Shown here one piece after another: positions 1 to 6,630 of a stretch of DNA of 8,592 nt. Under the pieces are notes generated by a model. It had not been told where the DNA came from, searched no databases, and saw nothing but the letters and a program-made list of their open reading frames with translations. This DNA is from Microcaldota archaeon (GTDB lineage Archaea > Micrarchaeota > Micrarchaeia > Norongarragalinales > UBA8480): NCBI GenBank assembly GCA_023247085.1, contig JAHFHC010000031.1:1-8592 (forward strand), read 5' to 3'. The first letter of the stretch is position 1, and each line of letters opens with the position of its first letter. A program made the translations under genes and the position numbers.

Positions 1-2400
1 AATTAAAGAAACTTCATCCAAAGACTCATTACTCTCAACCGCAACCACCATACTATCATTAACCAAAGTACTTCCCTGACTCGGCGTCGAACCAACAAAA
101 CCCACAGAAAGCAAAACAGGAACATGCGTAAAAGTAACGTTCCGCGCATTACTCAACGGAGTGTTATTGAAAATCGGAGTATACAAATAGTTACCTGGGC
201 GTATGCGATTAATTGTAACTGTAAACTGAGTCGAAGACAAACGTGTCATTGCCAAATTAGTCGAAACATTCTGCTCAAGACTCTGCCACAATAAATCTAC
301 ACCGGTAAGCGGCTTGTTCGAAACAACCGTAAGAGTCACATTGTTCTTCTCAGATAACGTTATTCCATCTGCAGGTGTAGGGTCAACAAAAACCGCAGCT
401 GCAGGCACAAAAGTAACTGAAACATTCCCCGAATCACTTAACTGAGTGTTATTGAAAACCGGAACATACGAATAGACACCAGGTAATATATCATTAATTG
501 ACAGCACAAACTGAGTAGGAGACAACTGTATCATATGCAAAGTAGTCAAAACATTACGCTCAACATCCGCCCACAACAACTCCACACTCGATAACGGCTT
601 ATTAGCACTGACTGCAATCGTTACATTATTTGACTCAGAAAGTGTTGCCCCGTTTTCGGGGGTAGGATCAACAAAAATTGCTGACGCCGGCACAAAAGAC
701 ACTGAAACATTTCTCGAATTAGCTAAAAGAGTACCATTGAAAACCGGAACAAAAGAATAAACGCCTACTGGCAAATCATTCAAAGTAAACGTAAACTCAG
801 TGGGAGAAACCGAAACCATAGGATACGCAACCGTGACGTTTCGCTCTAAATCCCACCAAACTAAATCCACACTCGACAACGGCTTATTCGCAGTAACAGC
901 AATAGTCGCGTTATTAGTTTCAGACAACATTGCGCCATCTGCAGGTGTAGGGTCAACAAATGCCGCAGAAGGCGGTAAGAAAGTCACTGTAGCGTTTCTC
1001 GAACCACTTAACTGAGTGTTATTGAAAACCGGAACAAAAGAATAAACGCCCACCGGCAAATCACTAACGGTTAAAGTAAATTGAGTCGAAGACAACTTCA
1101 CCATAGAATAAGTAAGCGTACTGTTTTGCTCAACATTACGCCATAATAAATCCACGTTTGCAAGCGGCTTATTAGCACTAACTGTAATCGTTACATTATT
1201 CGACTCAGACAACATTGCTCCATCCATGGGAGTAGGATCAACAAAAATTGCTGACGCCGGCACAAAAGACACTGAAACATTTCTCGAACCACTTAACGCA
1301 GCGCCATTAAAACTCGGAACGTATGAATAAACGCTCGGCAGCACATTGTTAATCGTCACTGTAAACTGAGTAGGGGAAACTCGCGCCATCAGATACATAA
1401 CCGTGGTGTTTTGTTCGAGGTTCTGCCAAACTAAATCCGCGCTTGGAAGTGGTTCGCTTGAAGCAATTGCAATGGTTACATTGTTTGTCTCAGACAACGT
1501 TACTCCATCTGCAGGCGTAGGGTCAACAAAAATCGCAGATGGAGCAGTTGGCGTTAGAACGGTTATTGTAACATTTCTTTGATTAGTTAGCAGGGTGTTG
1601 TTGAAAATCGGAGTGTACGAATAATTGCCCGGCGGAAGGTCGCTAATCGTAATCGTAAACAAAGTTGGATAAAGTTGTGTCATGAGATATCTAGTTAAGT
1701 TGTATTGGCCTATATTCCGCCATAGTATATCGACACCTGAAAGCGGCTTGTTCGAAACAATTGCAATGGTTACATTATTTGTCTCTGATAGCATTATCCC
1801 ATCTTTTGGCGTGGGATCAACAAAAACCGCAGCCGCAGGCACAAAAGAAACTGAAACGCTCCTCGAATCAATTAACTGAGTGCCATTGAAAACCGGAACG
1901 TACGAATAGGCACCTGGCGGCACGTTGCTAATTGTTGTTATAAATTGAGTTGAAGAAAGTCGCGTCATAGGGCGAGTAATCGTGTTGTTTTGCTCGAGGT
2001 TCTGCCAAACTAACTCAACATCAGAAAGCGCCTTGTTAGAAGTAATTGCAATGGTCACATTATTTGACTCAGACAAAACCACTCCATCCCCGGGAGTAGG
2101 GTCAACAAAAACCGCAACTGGCGATAAGATTACTGTAACGTTTCTCGGATTGGTTAAACTGGTGTTGTTGAAAATTGGAGTGTACGAATAATCACCTTGC
2201 GGAACGTCGTTAATTGTAAACGTAAAAAGAGTTGGAGAAACCTGCGTCATGGGATACGCAACCGTGGTGTTTTGTTCGAGATTCTGCCAAACTAAATCCG
2301 CGCTTGGAAGTGGTTCGCTTGAAGCAATTGCAATAGTTACATTATTCGCATCTAAAAGTATTGACCTATCATCAGGCGTAGGGTCAACAAAAACCGCGGA
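1..2400 (-). repeat. In-frame tandem repeat array, ~285-bp unit, eight full units plus a partial
   Basis: Successive copies of the FVDPTP-coding segment start at intervals of 282, 285, 294, 285, 285, 285, 285 and 291 bases, all multiples of three, so the array encodes modules of 94-98 residues. The 294-base interval comes from extra residues before the fourth copy (TVLTPTAPSA); the same type of linker (TVLIPYAPSA) precedes the first copy. Copies differ at many positions, but some blocks are nearly identical at the DNA level, which points to relatively recent internal duplication or gene conversion. The array continues past the left edge with a more divergent copy (GFVGSTPS). These are protein-domain repeats, not a CRISPR or transposon structure. 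Confidence 0.93.
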
Positions 2401-3801
2401 AGGAGCATATGGAATTAGAACCGTTATTGTATATTGTGGCGAAGTCGTCCTTTCTCCAGTGGAATTCACTACCCCTGAAACGAAAAAGGAAACTGAGCCA
2501 CTGAGTCCAGTTAAGTTTGCTTCATATGCTTTATTTGTGCCGTATACGCTATTTGTAATATTAGTCATCTGCACTCTGCCTATAGACGTTCCTTGTTGAA
2601 AGAAGAGCGTTGCTGATGATAATGCGAAGAATGATGAAACTCGGATGGTTACTTGTGGCCTCCCCGTAACCATATCACGATTTAATGGAGTTGGAGCAAC
2701 GAACTGTATAAGTGCAGGTGTTCGGTCTACAACGGATCTTAAAGTTTGTTGAGAAATGGTCTGTGCGCTCGAGTATTCTGTTGCAGGCATTGAACTAGTT
2801 GCGTTTACTATATAAGCGCCAGGCGCAAGTCCAAAAGCTTTAACCGAATGTGTTTTCTCTAGCGTGTAGTTTGAAATTTCAATATAATTGGATTCGTTGA
2901 AGAGTTCAGTTATCTTTACTACGCTCGGTGTGTTTAAGTTTGTATCCCAAGTTACTGCAATGTCATGAACTGGATAATTGACCATTTCAGCTTGCAAGTT
3001 AGACATAGATAATTGTAAATTACACCATTGAAAGCTGCTCTGTTTACTAGAATTAAAAACGGGGTTGAAATCTTCGATGAATTGCGATATACCTCTAGTG
3101 TCATTTCGCATACCGAATTTAGAACCTACGCTCAATACTTTGCCAGAATAATTGCGAGCTAGGACTTTTGCATACGGGTTTGGACAAGCTGCAGTGTTTA
3201 CAGTTGCGCCGTATCGCTCGCAAACATTTAGTACATTTCGGATTAGACTAGCATCCTTTGGCATTAGGCGTTCGCTTCCTGCTATTCCGGGTAAAAATTT
3301 GCTATCGAGTTTAAGCGGATTAAAACATTTAGTGCAAGCTATTGAGTTTGTTGCATTACAGTCTACTCGGTTTAATTGCGCTTGCGTGTATTGAACTACT
3401 TCAGTGTAAACTTGCGGTTCATCGCCTATAGGAGTTGGCGCAATTGGCGGTTTTGGAGTTTTTTCCTGCTTTGGTTTTGGAGTGTCAGTATCGTTAGTAT
3501 CGCTATTGCTTATTTGACTGGAAGCAGCAAATGTTTTCGCCGCAGTGTTTTTTTTGTCGGTTGCTGGAGTTTGGTCATTTACTGAATCGGTTTTAGTTGT
3601 GGCATTGGTTTTAGCTGTTGTAATTGCATTAGCCGCTTTATTCGGATTAATTTTGGTTGTTTCTTTTGCGGAATTAAAAGCGTTTTTGTTATAGGCAAAT
3701 CCATCACTATTGGGCGCTGCAAATAGTGGTACAGCTAAAGTGATGAGTAAAATTAAAACGAGTATTGTTAGGTGCTTGCCATGAGCAAAAGTCATGGACA
3801 T
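1..3801 (-). CDS. Giant secreted surface protein with tandem Ig-like repeats (3' end beyond window)
   Basis: The minus frame is open from the ATG at 3801 to the left edge, giving at least 1267 residues with no stop. An in-frame TAA at 3823-3825 excludes a longer start; a second ATG at 3795 is possible. Residues 1-29 look like a signal peptide: HGKH, a run of Leu/Ile, then LFA-AP. Residues 30-130 are a Thr/Lys/Asn-rich, then Lys-Pro-rich stalk. Residues 145-265 form a domain with six Cys (148, 156, 159, 194, 206, 260). A divergent FVAPTP module begins near 367. Modules with the FVDPTP signature follow, with its Asp (Gly in the last) at 473, 567, 662, 760, 855, 950, 1045, 1140 and 1237. Each carries a conserved NNVTI strand, an LxW motif, and a GxYSYxPxFNxT motif. 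N-X-S/T sequons are dense. By family knowledge this suits an archaeal S-layer, adhesin or stalk protein outside the cell; the specific role is unknown. The C-terminal anchor is not in view. The membrane-protein cluster lies 83 bases upstream on the same strand. Confidence 0.92.
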   Translation of the reverse strand, partial: MSMTFAHGKHLTILVLILLITLAVPLFAAPNSDGFAYNKNAFNSAKETTKINPNKAANAITTAKTNATTKTDSVNDQTPATDKKNTAAKTFAASSQISNSDTNDTDTPKPKQEKTPKPPIAPTPIGDEPQVYTEVVQYTQAQLNRVDCNATNSIACTKCFNPLKLDSKFLPGIAGSERLMPKDASLIRNVLNVCERYGATVNTAACPNPYAKVLARNYSGKVLSVGSKFGMRNDTRGISQFIEDFNPVFNSSKQSSFQWCNLQLSMSNLQAEMVNYPVHDIAVTWDTNLNTPSVVKITELFNESNYIEISNYTLEKTHSVKAFGLAPGAYIVNATSSMPATEYSSAQTISQQTLRSVVDRTPALIQFVAPTPLNRDMVTGRPQVTIRVSSFFALSSATLFFQQGTSIGRVQMTNITNSVYGTNKAYEANLTGLSGSVSFFVSGVVNSTGERTTSPQYTITVLIPYAPSAVFVDPTPDDRSILLDANNVTIAIASSEPLPSADLVWQNLEQNTTVAYPMTQVSPTLFTFTINDVPQGDYSYTPIFNNTSLTNPRNVTVILSPVAVFVDPTPGDGVVLSESNNVTIAITSNKALSDVELVWQNLEQNNTITRPMTRLSSTQFITTISNVPPGAYSYVPVFNGTQLIDSRSVSVSFVPAAAVFVDPTPKDGIMLSETNNVTIAIVSNKPLSGVDILWRNIGQYNLTRYLMTQLYPTLFTITISDLPPGNYSYTPIFNNTLLTNQRNVTITVLTPTAPSAIFVDPTPADGVTLSETNNVTIAIASSEPLPSADLVWQNLEQNTTVMYLMARVSPTQFTVTINNVLPSVYSYVPSFNGAALSGSRNVSVSFVPASAIFVDPTPMDGAMLSESNNVTITVSANKPLANVDLLWRNVEQNSTLTYSMVKLSSTQFTLTVSDLPVGVYSFVPVFNNTQLSGSRNATVTFLPPSAAFVDPTPADGAMLSETNNATIAVTANKPLSSVDLVWWDLERNVTVAYPMVSVSPTEFTFTLNDLPVGVYSFVPVFNGTLLANSRNVSVSFVPASAIFVDPTPENGATLSESNNVTIAVSANKPLSSVELLWADVERNVLTTLHMIQLSPTQFVLSINDILPGVYSYVPVFNNTQLSDSGNVSVTFVPAAAVFVDPTPADGITLSEKNNVTLTVVSNKPLTGVDLLWQSLEQNVSTNLAMTRLSSTQFTVTINRIRPGNYLYTPIFNNTPLSNARNVTFTHVPVLLSVGFVGSTPSQGSTLVNDSMVVAVESNESLDEVSLI

Positions 3802-3813
3802 ATATGTCGTTTT

Positions 3814-3833
3814 TAGCTTTTTTTAACCTTTCG
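3814..3833 (-). promoter_or_regulatory. Candidate TATA/BRE promoter of the surface-protein gene
   Basis: Reading the minus strand, CGAAAGGTTAAAAAAAGC lies about 15-33 bases upstream of the ATG at 3801. The A-rich core is centred near -26, as expected for an archaeal TATA box on a leaderless transcript, and no Shine-Dalgarno-like sequence precedes the ATG. The whole 3802-3884 gap is A-rich on the minus strand, so the match is not very specific. There is no T-tract terminator after the upstream gene, so read-through from the membrane cluster is equally possible. Confidence 0.35.
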
Positions 3834-3884
3834 ACTTACTCGCGTTTTTGTGTTTTCTTATTTTTTACTTTGATTTATTTTTAT

Positions 3885-4292
3885 TTATTTTCGCTTTTTC
3901 TTCTTTGTAGCACTGTGGATTTTACTTTGCTTAGATGAGCCAAGTGAACTTTCAAATTTTATTAGTTTTGCTATTTTTCTTGTTGCTATGAAGAATTCAC
4001 CTTCAAACATAAGTGCAAATGCAAGGAAGCCTACTAAAAAGCCAGTTACAAACCAGTTGAACATTCGTTCACTTGCTTGTAGTGCAGTGTTGCTTGTTGC
4101 TGATACAACTAAGCGTTGGGGCGAAGTCGGGTAATTGGTTTGCAAGTAGTTATTGGCGAACCACATGCCGATTATTATCAGTGCAATTACAAAGAGTCTC
4201 CATTTGATGTTGTAAAACTCGTCGCGTTGCTTGTTGGCAAATTTGTACAATTTTAAAGTGTCATATACTGAAGGCATTTTGTCTGGTTTCAT
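3885..4292 (-). CDS. Small two-helix membrane protein with a lysine-rich tail, unknown family
   Basis: This 135-residue protein is not one I recognise. Residues 1-30 are polar and charged, with Tyr10, Tyr16 and Tyr27. A hydrophobic helix spans about 31-51. A polar loop of about 52-78 contains YPTSP. A second helix spans about 79-105. The remainder is basic and ends in KKKKRK. By the positive-inside rule both termini should be cytoplasmic and the 52-78 loop outside. It starts at an ATG 11 bases after the stop of the 90-residue gene and is the last of four same-strand membrane genes; the surface-protein gene begins 83 bases further on. The basic tail could contact nucleic acid, membrane lipid or a cytoplasmic partner, but nothing in the sequence decides which. 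The gene call is strong from context and composition; the function is unknown. Confidence 0.85.
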   Translation of the reverse strand: MKPDKMPSVYDTLKLYKFANKQRDEFYNIKWRLFVIALIIIGMWFANNYLQTNYPTSPQRLVVSATSNTALQASERMFNWFVTGFLVGFLAFALMFEGEFFIATRKIAKLIKFESSLGSSKQSKIHSATKKKKRK

Positions 4293-4303
4293 CTCTCATT
4301 TTT

Positions 4304-4576
4304 TTATTTTTTCAAGTTGAATAATCTGAACAGCGAGGGGATTAATAACAATAACGTGGATGAAATGATTGCCCAGCCAAGGTAGCCAATTGCACCGATT
4401 ATGGGGTGTTCAATTACCAGGTAATAGATGAGTATGAATCCAACTGCCATTGACAACATTGGAGAAAATGGCAAGTGCTCTTTTGCCCAGTTGTAGTAGT
4501 AGAACGCTAGCCAAAGTAAAATTATCCACTTTATTATGTCAAGCCAGAAGCCAAATTGTTCAAATAATAGTAACAT
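4304..4576 (-). CDS. Very small three-helix membrane protein, unknown family
   Basis: This 90-residue protein is almost entirely hydrophobic, with likely helices at about 8-30, 38-54 and 58-80, a short Lys-Glu-His loop at 32-34 and an FNLKK end. It is rich in Trp and Tyr (FYYYNW at 25-30), typical of membrane-interface belts. Its ATG overlaps the stop of the upstream gene by one base (TGATG), which implies translational coupling. A GAGG at 4585-4588 on the minus strand, eight bases before the ATG, is a reasonable ribosome binding site, with GGAG just upstream of it. I cannot assign a family. Its size and position suggest a subunit of a membrane complex made with its neighbours rather than a stand-alone enzyme; that is inference. 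Confidence 0.85.
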   Translation of the reverse strand: MLLLFEQFGFWLDIIKWIILLWLAFYYYNWAKEHLPFSPMLSMAVGFILIYYLVIEHPIIGAIGYLGWAIISSTLLLLIPSLFRLFNLKK

Positions 4577-5046
4577 CAGTGTGGCCTCGCTCCTTCGGAT
4601 AATAGTTGATTTGCACGTTGTTCGTAATTAGCTTGTTTATGCTGGTGTGCTTTGAACTTTTCTATTTCGTCATTAGTTAATTGTTGTCCATCCATTAGTT
4701 TCTTTTGAATGAGAGTCATTTGTGCATCTTCAGCTTGTCCTTCGTGTAAACCAAACATGCCTAAAATCGGGAGTATACCCATATCTATGATGAATTGGAA
4801 GTGCCCGGACATTACTATGAAAACGAAGAATAGCAAGACAAGTACAGTTATGGAAATGGCGTGGAAGAGCATAAAGTAAGCAGCGATTACTGCCACTAGG
4901 CCAAGTATCACTTGTTGTTCTCTGAACACTACAAAGAGCCAGTAGAGTATGTAGGAAAAAACAAGTATTTTCACAACGAAACCGAGGTCAGCAATAGTAC
5001 TGAAAACGCTGAGCAAAGCAAGTAATGTAAATGGCGTAGTGAACAT
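4576..5046 (-). CDS. Multi-helix membrane protein with a charged C-terminal tail, unknown family
   Basis: This 156-residue protein has four or five hydrophobic helices within residues 5-100 (about 5-18, 22-40, 46-62, 64-80, 85-100), separated by very short loops such as FREQQ at 41-45. Residues 101-156 are polar and probably helical (HEGQAEDAQ, then an LTNDEIEKF segment) and end in EGARPH. The tail is probably a cytoplasmic interaction domain. The ATG lies three bases after the stop of the preceding gene. GGTGGTG at 5056-5062 on the minus strand, nine bases before it, is a plausible ribosome binding site that also encodes the Val run at the end of the upstream protein. I see no catalytic motif and no recognised family. 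It is the second gene of the four-gene membrane cluster. Confidence 0.87.
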   Translation of the reverse strand: MFTTPFTLLALLSVFSTIADLGFVVKILVFSYILYWLFVVFREQQVILGLVAVIAAYFMLFHAISITVLVLLFFVFIVMSGHFQFIIDMGILPILGMFGLHEGQAEDAQMTLIQKKLMDGQQLTNDEIEKFKAHQHKQANYEQRANQLLSEGARPH

Positions 5047-5049
5047 TTT

Positions 5050-5535
5050 TTATGACACCACCACAAAAGGCCTTGCGATTACTAATATAACTAGCAAGGC
5101 TAAGCCGAAACCAAAGAACTTGGCGGCATTGCTCCAGTAACTCCACATTGACCCTTTACCGCGATAGTCTAGTATTAAACCAGCTGCAAGCGTAGTTGCA
5201 GCAATGCAAGACAATACAAGTGGAATAATAAACAGTAAGTCAAAAAAAGTGAATAGGGTAGGCGCACCGGTCATTAATTTAGATGCAAAGTACCCGTATT
5301 TAGCCCCTTCTAATAGCATGGCGGCTATTCCACCTATTCCAAACAATAAGAGGGAAGCTATGAAGACGAAGAAAAATGCGTTGAATTCGCCAATGGTCTC
5401 GCCTGGAGAAAATGCATATGGGGGAGTTACTTTTACTGTTGTCAAGTGCTTTGCGTTTTGGTCAGAATTATAAAAGTAAACGGCGGCGAATGCAACTAGA
5501 AACGCGAGTAACGCAACTATAGTTAGGGACTTCAT
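5050..5535 (-). CDS. Four-helix membrane protein, first gene of the membrane cluster, unknown family
   Basis: This 161-residue protein has an N-terminal helix at 5-22, an external loop at 23-50 (TTVKVTPPYAFSPGETIGE), and further hydrophobic segments at about 51-75, 93-123 and 138-157. A conserved-looking LLEGAKYGYFASK motif lies at 74-86 and a short charged loop LDYRGKG at 122-128. The placement of Gly-rich helices and a Pro in the third segment vaguely recalls the SpoIIM-like membrane family, but the diagnostic Asn-Gly and Pro-His-Gly-Glu positions are not evident, so I do not make that assignment. It leads the four-gene cluster, with a candidate TATA box about 34 bases upstream, and is divergent from the isomerase gene. 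Function unknown. Confidence 0.87.
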   Translation of the reverse strand: MKSLTIVALLAFLVAFAAVYFYNSDQNAKHLTTVKVTPPYAFSPGETIGEFNAFFFVFIASLLLFGIGGIAAMLLEGAKYGYFASKLMTGAPTLFTFFDLLFIIPLVLSCIAATTLAAGLILDYRGKGSMWSYWSNAAKFFGFGLALLVILVIARPFVVVS

Positions 5536-5564
5536 GTTCTACACACGTTTTTACGATGTAGGCG

Positions 5565-5574
5565 TATTTAAAAC
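5565..5574 (-). promoter_or_regulatory. Candidate TATA box for the membrane-protein cluster
   Basis: The minus strand reads GTTTTAAATA centred about 34 bases before the ATG at 5535. This would place transcription start a few bases before the start codon, giving a very short leader. No ribosome binding site is seen in the intervening bases, which end GTGTGTAGAAC. It sits in the 106-base divergent region shared with the isomerase gene. Confidence 0.5.
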
Positions 5575-5610
5575 TGCGTTGAGAACATCGCTATAGTGGT
5601 AATAAGCGGG

Positions 5611-5621
5611 CTTTTAAAAAC
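5611..5621 (+). promoter_or_regulatory. Candidate TATA box for the isomerase gene
   Basis: CTTTTAAAAAC is centred about 26 bases before the ATG at 5642, with a GCGGG stretch just upstream that could serve as a BRE. The spacing is what is expected of a leaderless archaeal transcript, and no Shine-Dalgarno-like sequence precedes the ATG. It supports 5642 as the start. Confidence 0.5.
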
Positions 5622-5641
5622 ATGAAAAAAGTAATAGTTCA

Positions 5642-6622
5642 ATGCTTGACATATTACGGAATTTTCCAACTCAGTGCATTGAAGCAACGAAGTTAGGCCA
5701 CGGCATCAAAATAAACTGTGGCACAAGCGAAGCGGATAGCATAAATGAGGTTGTAATCGCCGGAGTTGGTGGAAGCGCTTTTGCGGGCGACGTTGTAGAA
5801 TGTCTTGCAGGTAAAGAAGTGCGCGTCCGGGTTAGCAAGGGTTATTCGCTTCCATTTGGAGTTGGAAAAAACTCACTGGTATTCGCAGTGTCTTATTCTG
5901 GAAACACTGAAGAAACTATTTCGGCATTTGAAGAAGCAGTGAAAAAGAATATAGGTAGAGTTATTGGGGTTGGAAGTGGGGGAAAACTAGAGGCGCTTTG
6001 TAAAAAACAAAACTTTGCATTCATCAAAGTGCCCGGTGGGTTGCCACCGCGCGGTTCAACGGGTTACTTGGCACTTTCAATACTCAATGTGCTAATTGAT
6101 AATCATATTATTTCTAGTAAATGGATTGAAAAAATCGGAGTTGAATTGAAAGATAGTGATGCTGAACAAACCGGAAAGGCAATTGGGGAACGAGTGTTCA
6201 AAAAAATTCCGTTAGTTTATTCTTCAGATGATCTTGAATGCATTTCTTATGGTTGGAAAATGAAATTCAATGAAAATAGTAAAATCCACGCTTTTGCAAA
6301 TAAATTTCCTGAACTTGATCACAATGAATTAGTGGGTTACACAAAGAAAAACGGCGATTTTCACACTATACTTGTACGCGACTCTGGCGATAACTTGCGC
6401 ATAAAAAAGCGTTTTGATATTACTCAGAAACTCATTGAAAGACTAGGCGGCGAGTGCACAGTTGTTAATACAAAGGGGAGTAATTTAGCCTCGCGGGTTT
6501 TCTACGCGTTGTACGTTGGCGACTGGGCTAGCTTTTATTTAGCTTTAAAGAACAAAGTTGAAGCACGGCCAGTGGAGATAATTGAAGAACTCAAAAAAGA
6601 AATGGAAAAAAATAAACTATAA
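5642..6622 (+). CDS. Bifunctional phosphoglucose/phosphomannose isomerase, archaeal SIS-domain type
   Basis: The family interconverts fructose 6-phosphate with glucose 6-phosphate and with mannose 6-phosphate in the cytoplasm, feeding glycolysis/gluconeogenesis and supplying mannose for glycan synthesis. At 326 residues the protein has the usual length of the archaeal family. The first SIS domain shows GVGGSAFAGD at 41-50 and the phosphate-binding SYSGNTEE at 84-91. PPRGSTGY at 135-142 matches the family's conserved Pro-Arg segment. NENSK at 210-214 and FPELDHNELVGY at 222-233 include Glu224 and His227, which correspond to the catalytic Glu/His pair known from crenarchaeal enzymes. The C-terminal ARPVEIIEELKK is also typical. 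The N-terminal LRNFPTQC fits the family's usual start. It is the only plus-strand gene, divergent from the membrane cluster and convergent with DUF424. Both activities are inferred; a single activity cannot be excluded. Confidence 0.95.
   Translation: MLDILRNFPTQCIEATKLGHGIKINCGTSEADSINEVVIAGVGGSAFAGDVVECLAGKEVRVRVSKGYSLPFGVGKNSLVFAVSYSGNTEETISAFEEAVKKNIGRVIGVGSGGKLEALCKKQNFAFIKVPGGLPPRGSTGYLALSILNVLIDNHIISSKWIEKIGVELKDSDAEQTGKAIGERVFKKIPLVYSSDDLECISYGWKMKFNENSKIHAFANKFPELDHNELVGYTKKNGDFHTILVRDSGDNLRIKKRFDITQKLIERLGGECTVVNTKGSNLASRVFYALYVGDWASFYLALKNKVEARPVEIIEELKKEMEKNKL
6593..6612 (-). terminator. Candidate U-tract terminator for the DUF424 cluster
   Basis: On the minus strand, runs of seven and six T (6606-6612 and 6593-6598) begin 19 bases after the DUF424 stop. 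Archaeal RNA polymerase commonly stops at such tracts without a hairpin. The tracts fall inside the Lys/Glu codons at the end of the convergent isomerase gene. Confidence 0.45.
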
Positions 6623-6630
6623 GTTATAAG

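Noticed and set aside
1-2400. CRISPR or insertion-sequence interpretation of the repeats
   Set aside because: The unit is about 285 bp, stays in frame and encodes conserved protein motifs; there are no short identical repeats with unique spacers and no transposase.
800-2599. Plus-strand open frames inside the repeat region (for example 800-1015, 1682-1879, 1982-2191, 2249-2599)
   Set aside because: They recur at the same place in successive repeat units and are antisense to the long, well-conserved minus-strand frame; their translations share similarity only because the DNA repeats.
3152-3585. Plus-strand frames at 3152-3394 and 3376-3585
   Set aside because: They are antisense to the cysteine domain and stalk of the surface protein, lack start signals, and encode unremarkable Arg/Phe/Trp-rich peptides.
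5204-5473. Plus-strand frame of 89 codons within the 161-residue membrane protein gene
   Set aside because: It is antisense to a coherent membrane protein in a tight gene cluster and has no supporting motif.
5050-5535. Assignment of the first membrane protein to the SpoIIM family
   Set aside because: The helix layout is loosely compatible, but the family's diagnostic Asn-Gly and Pro-His-Gly-Glu positions are not visible; a profile search would be needed.
5622-5696. Short frame starting at the ATG at 5622 (24 codons)
   Set aside because: It overlaps the isomerase start in another frame and would sit at the TATA box proposed for a leaderless transcript; nothing suggests it is translated.
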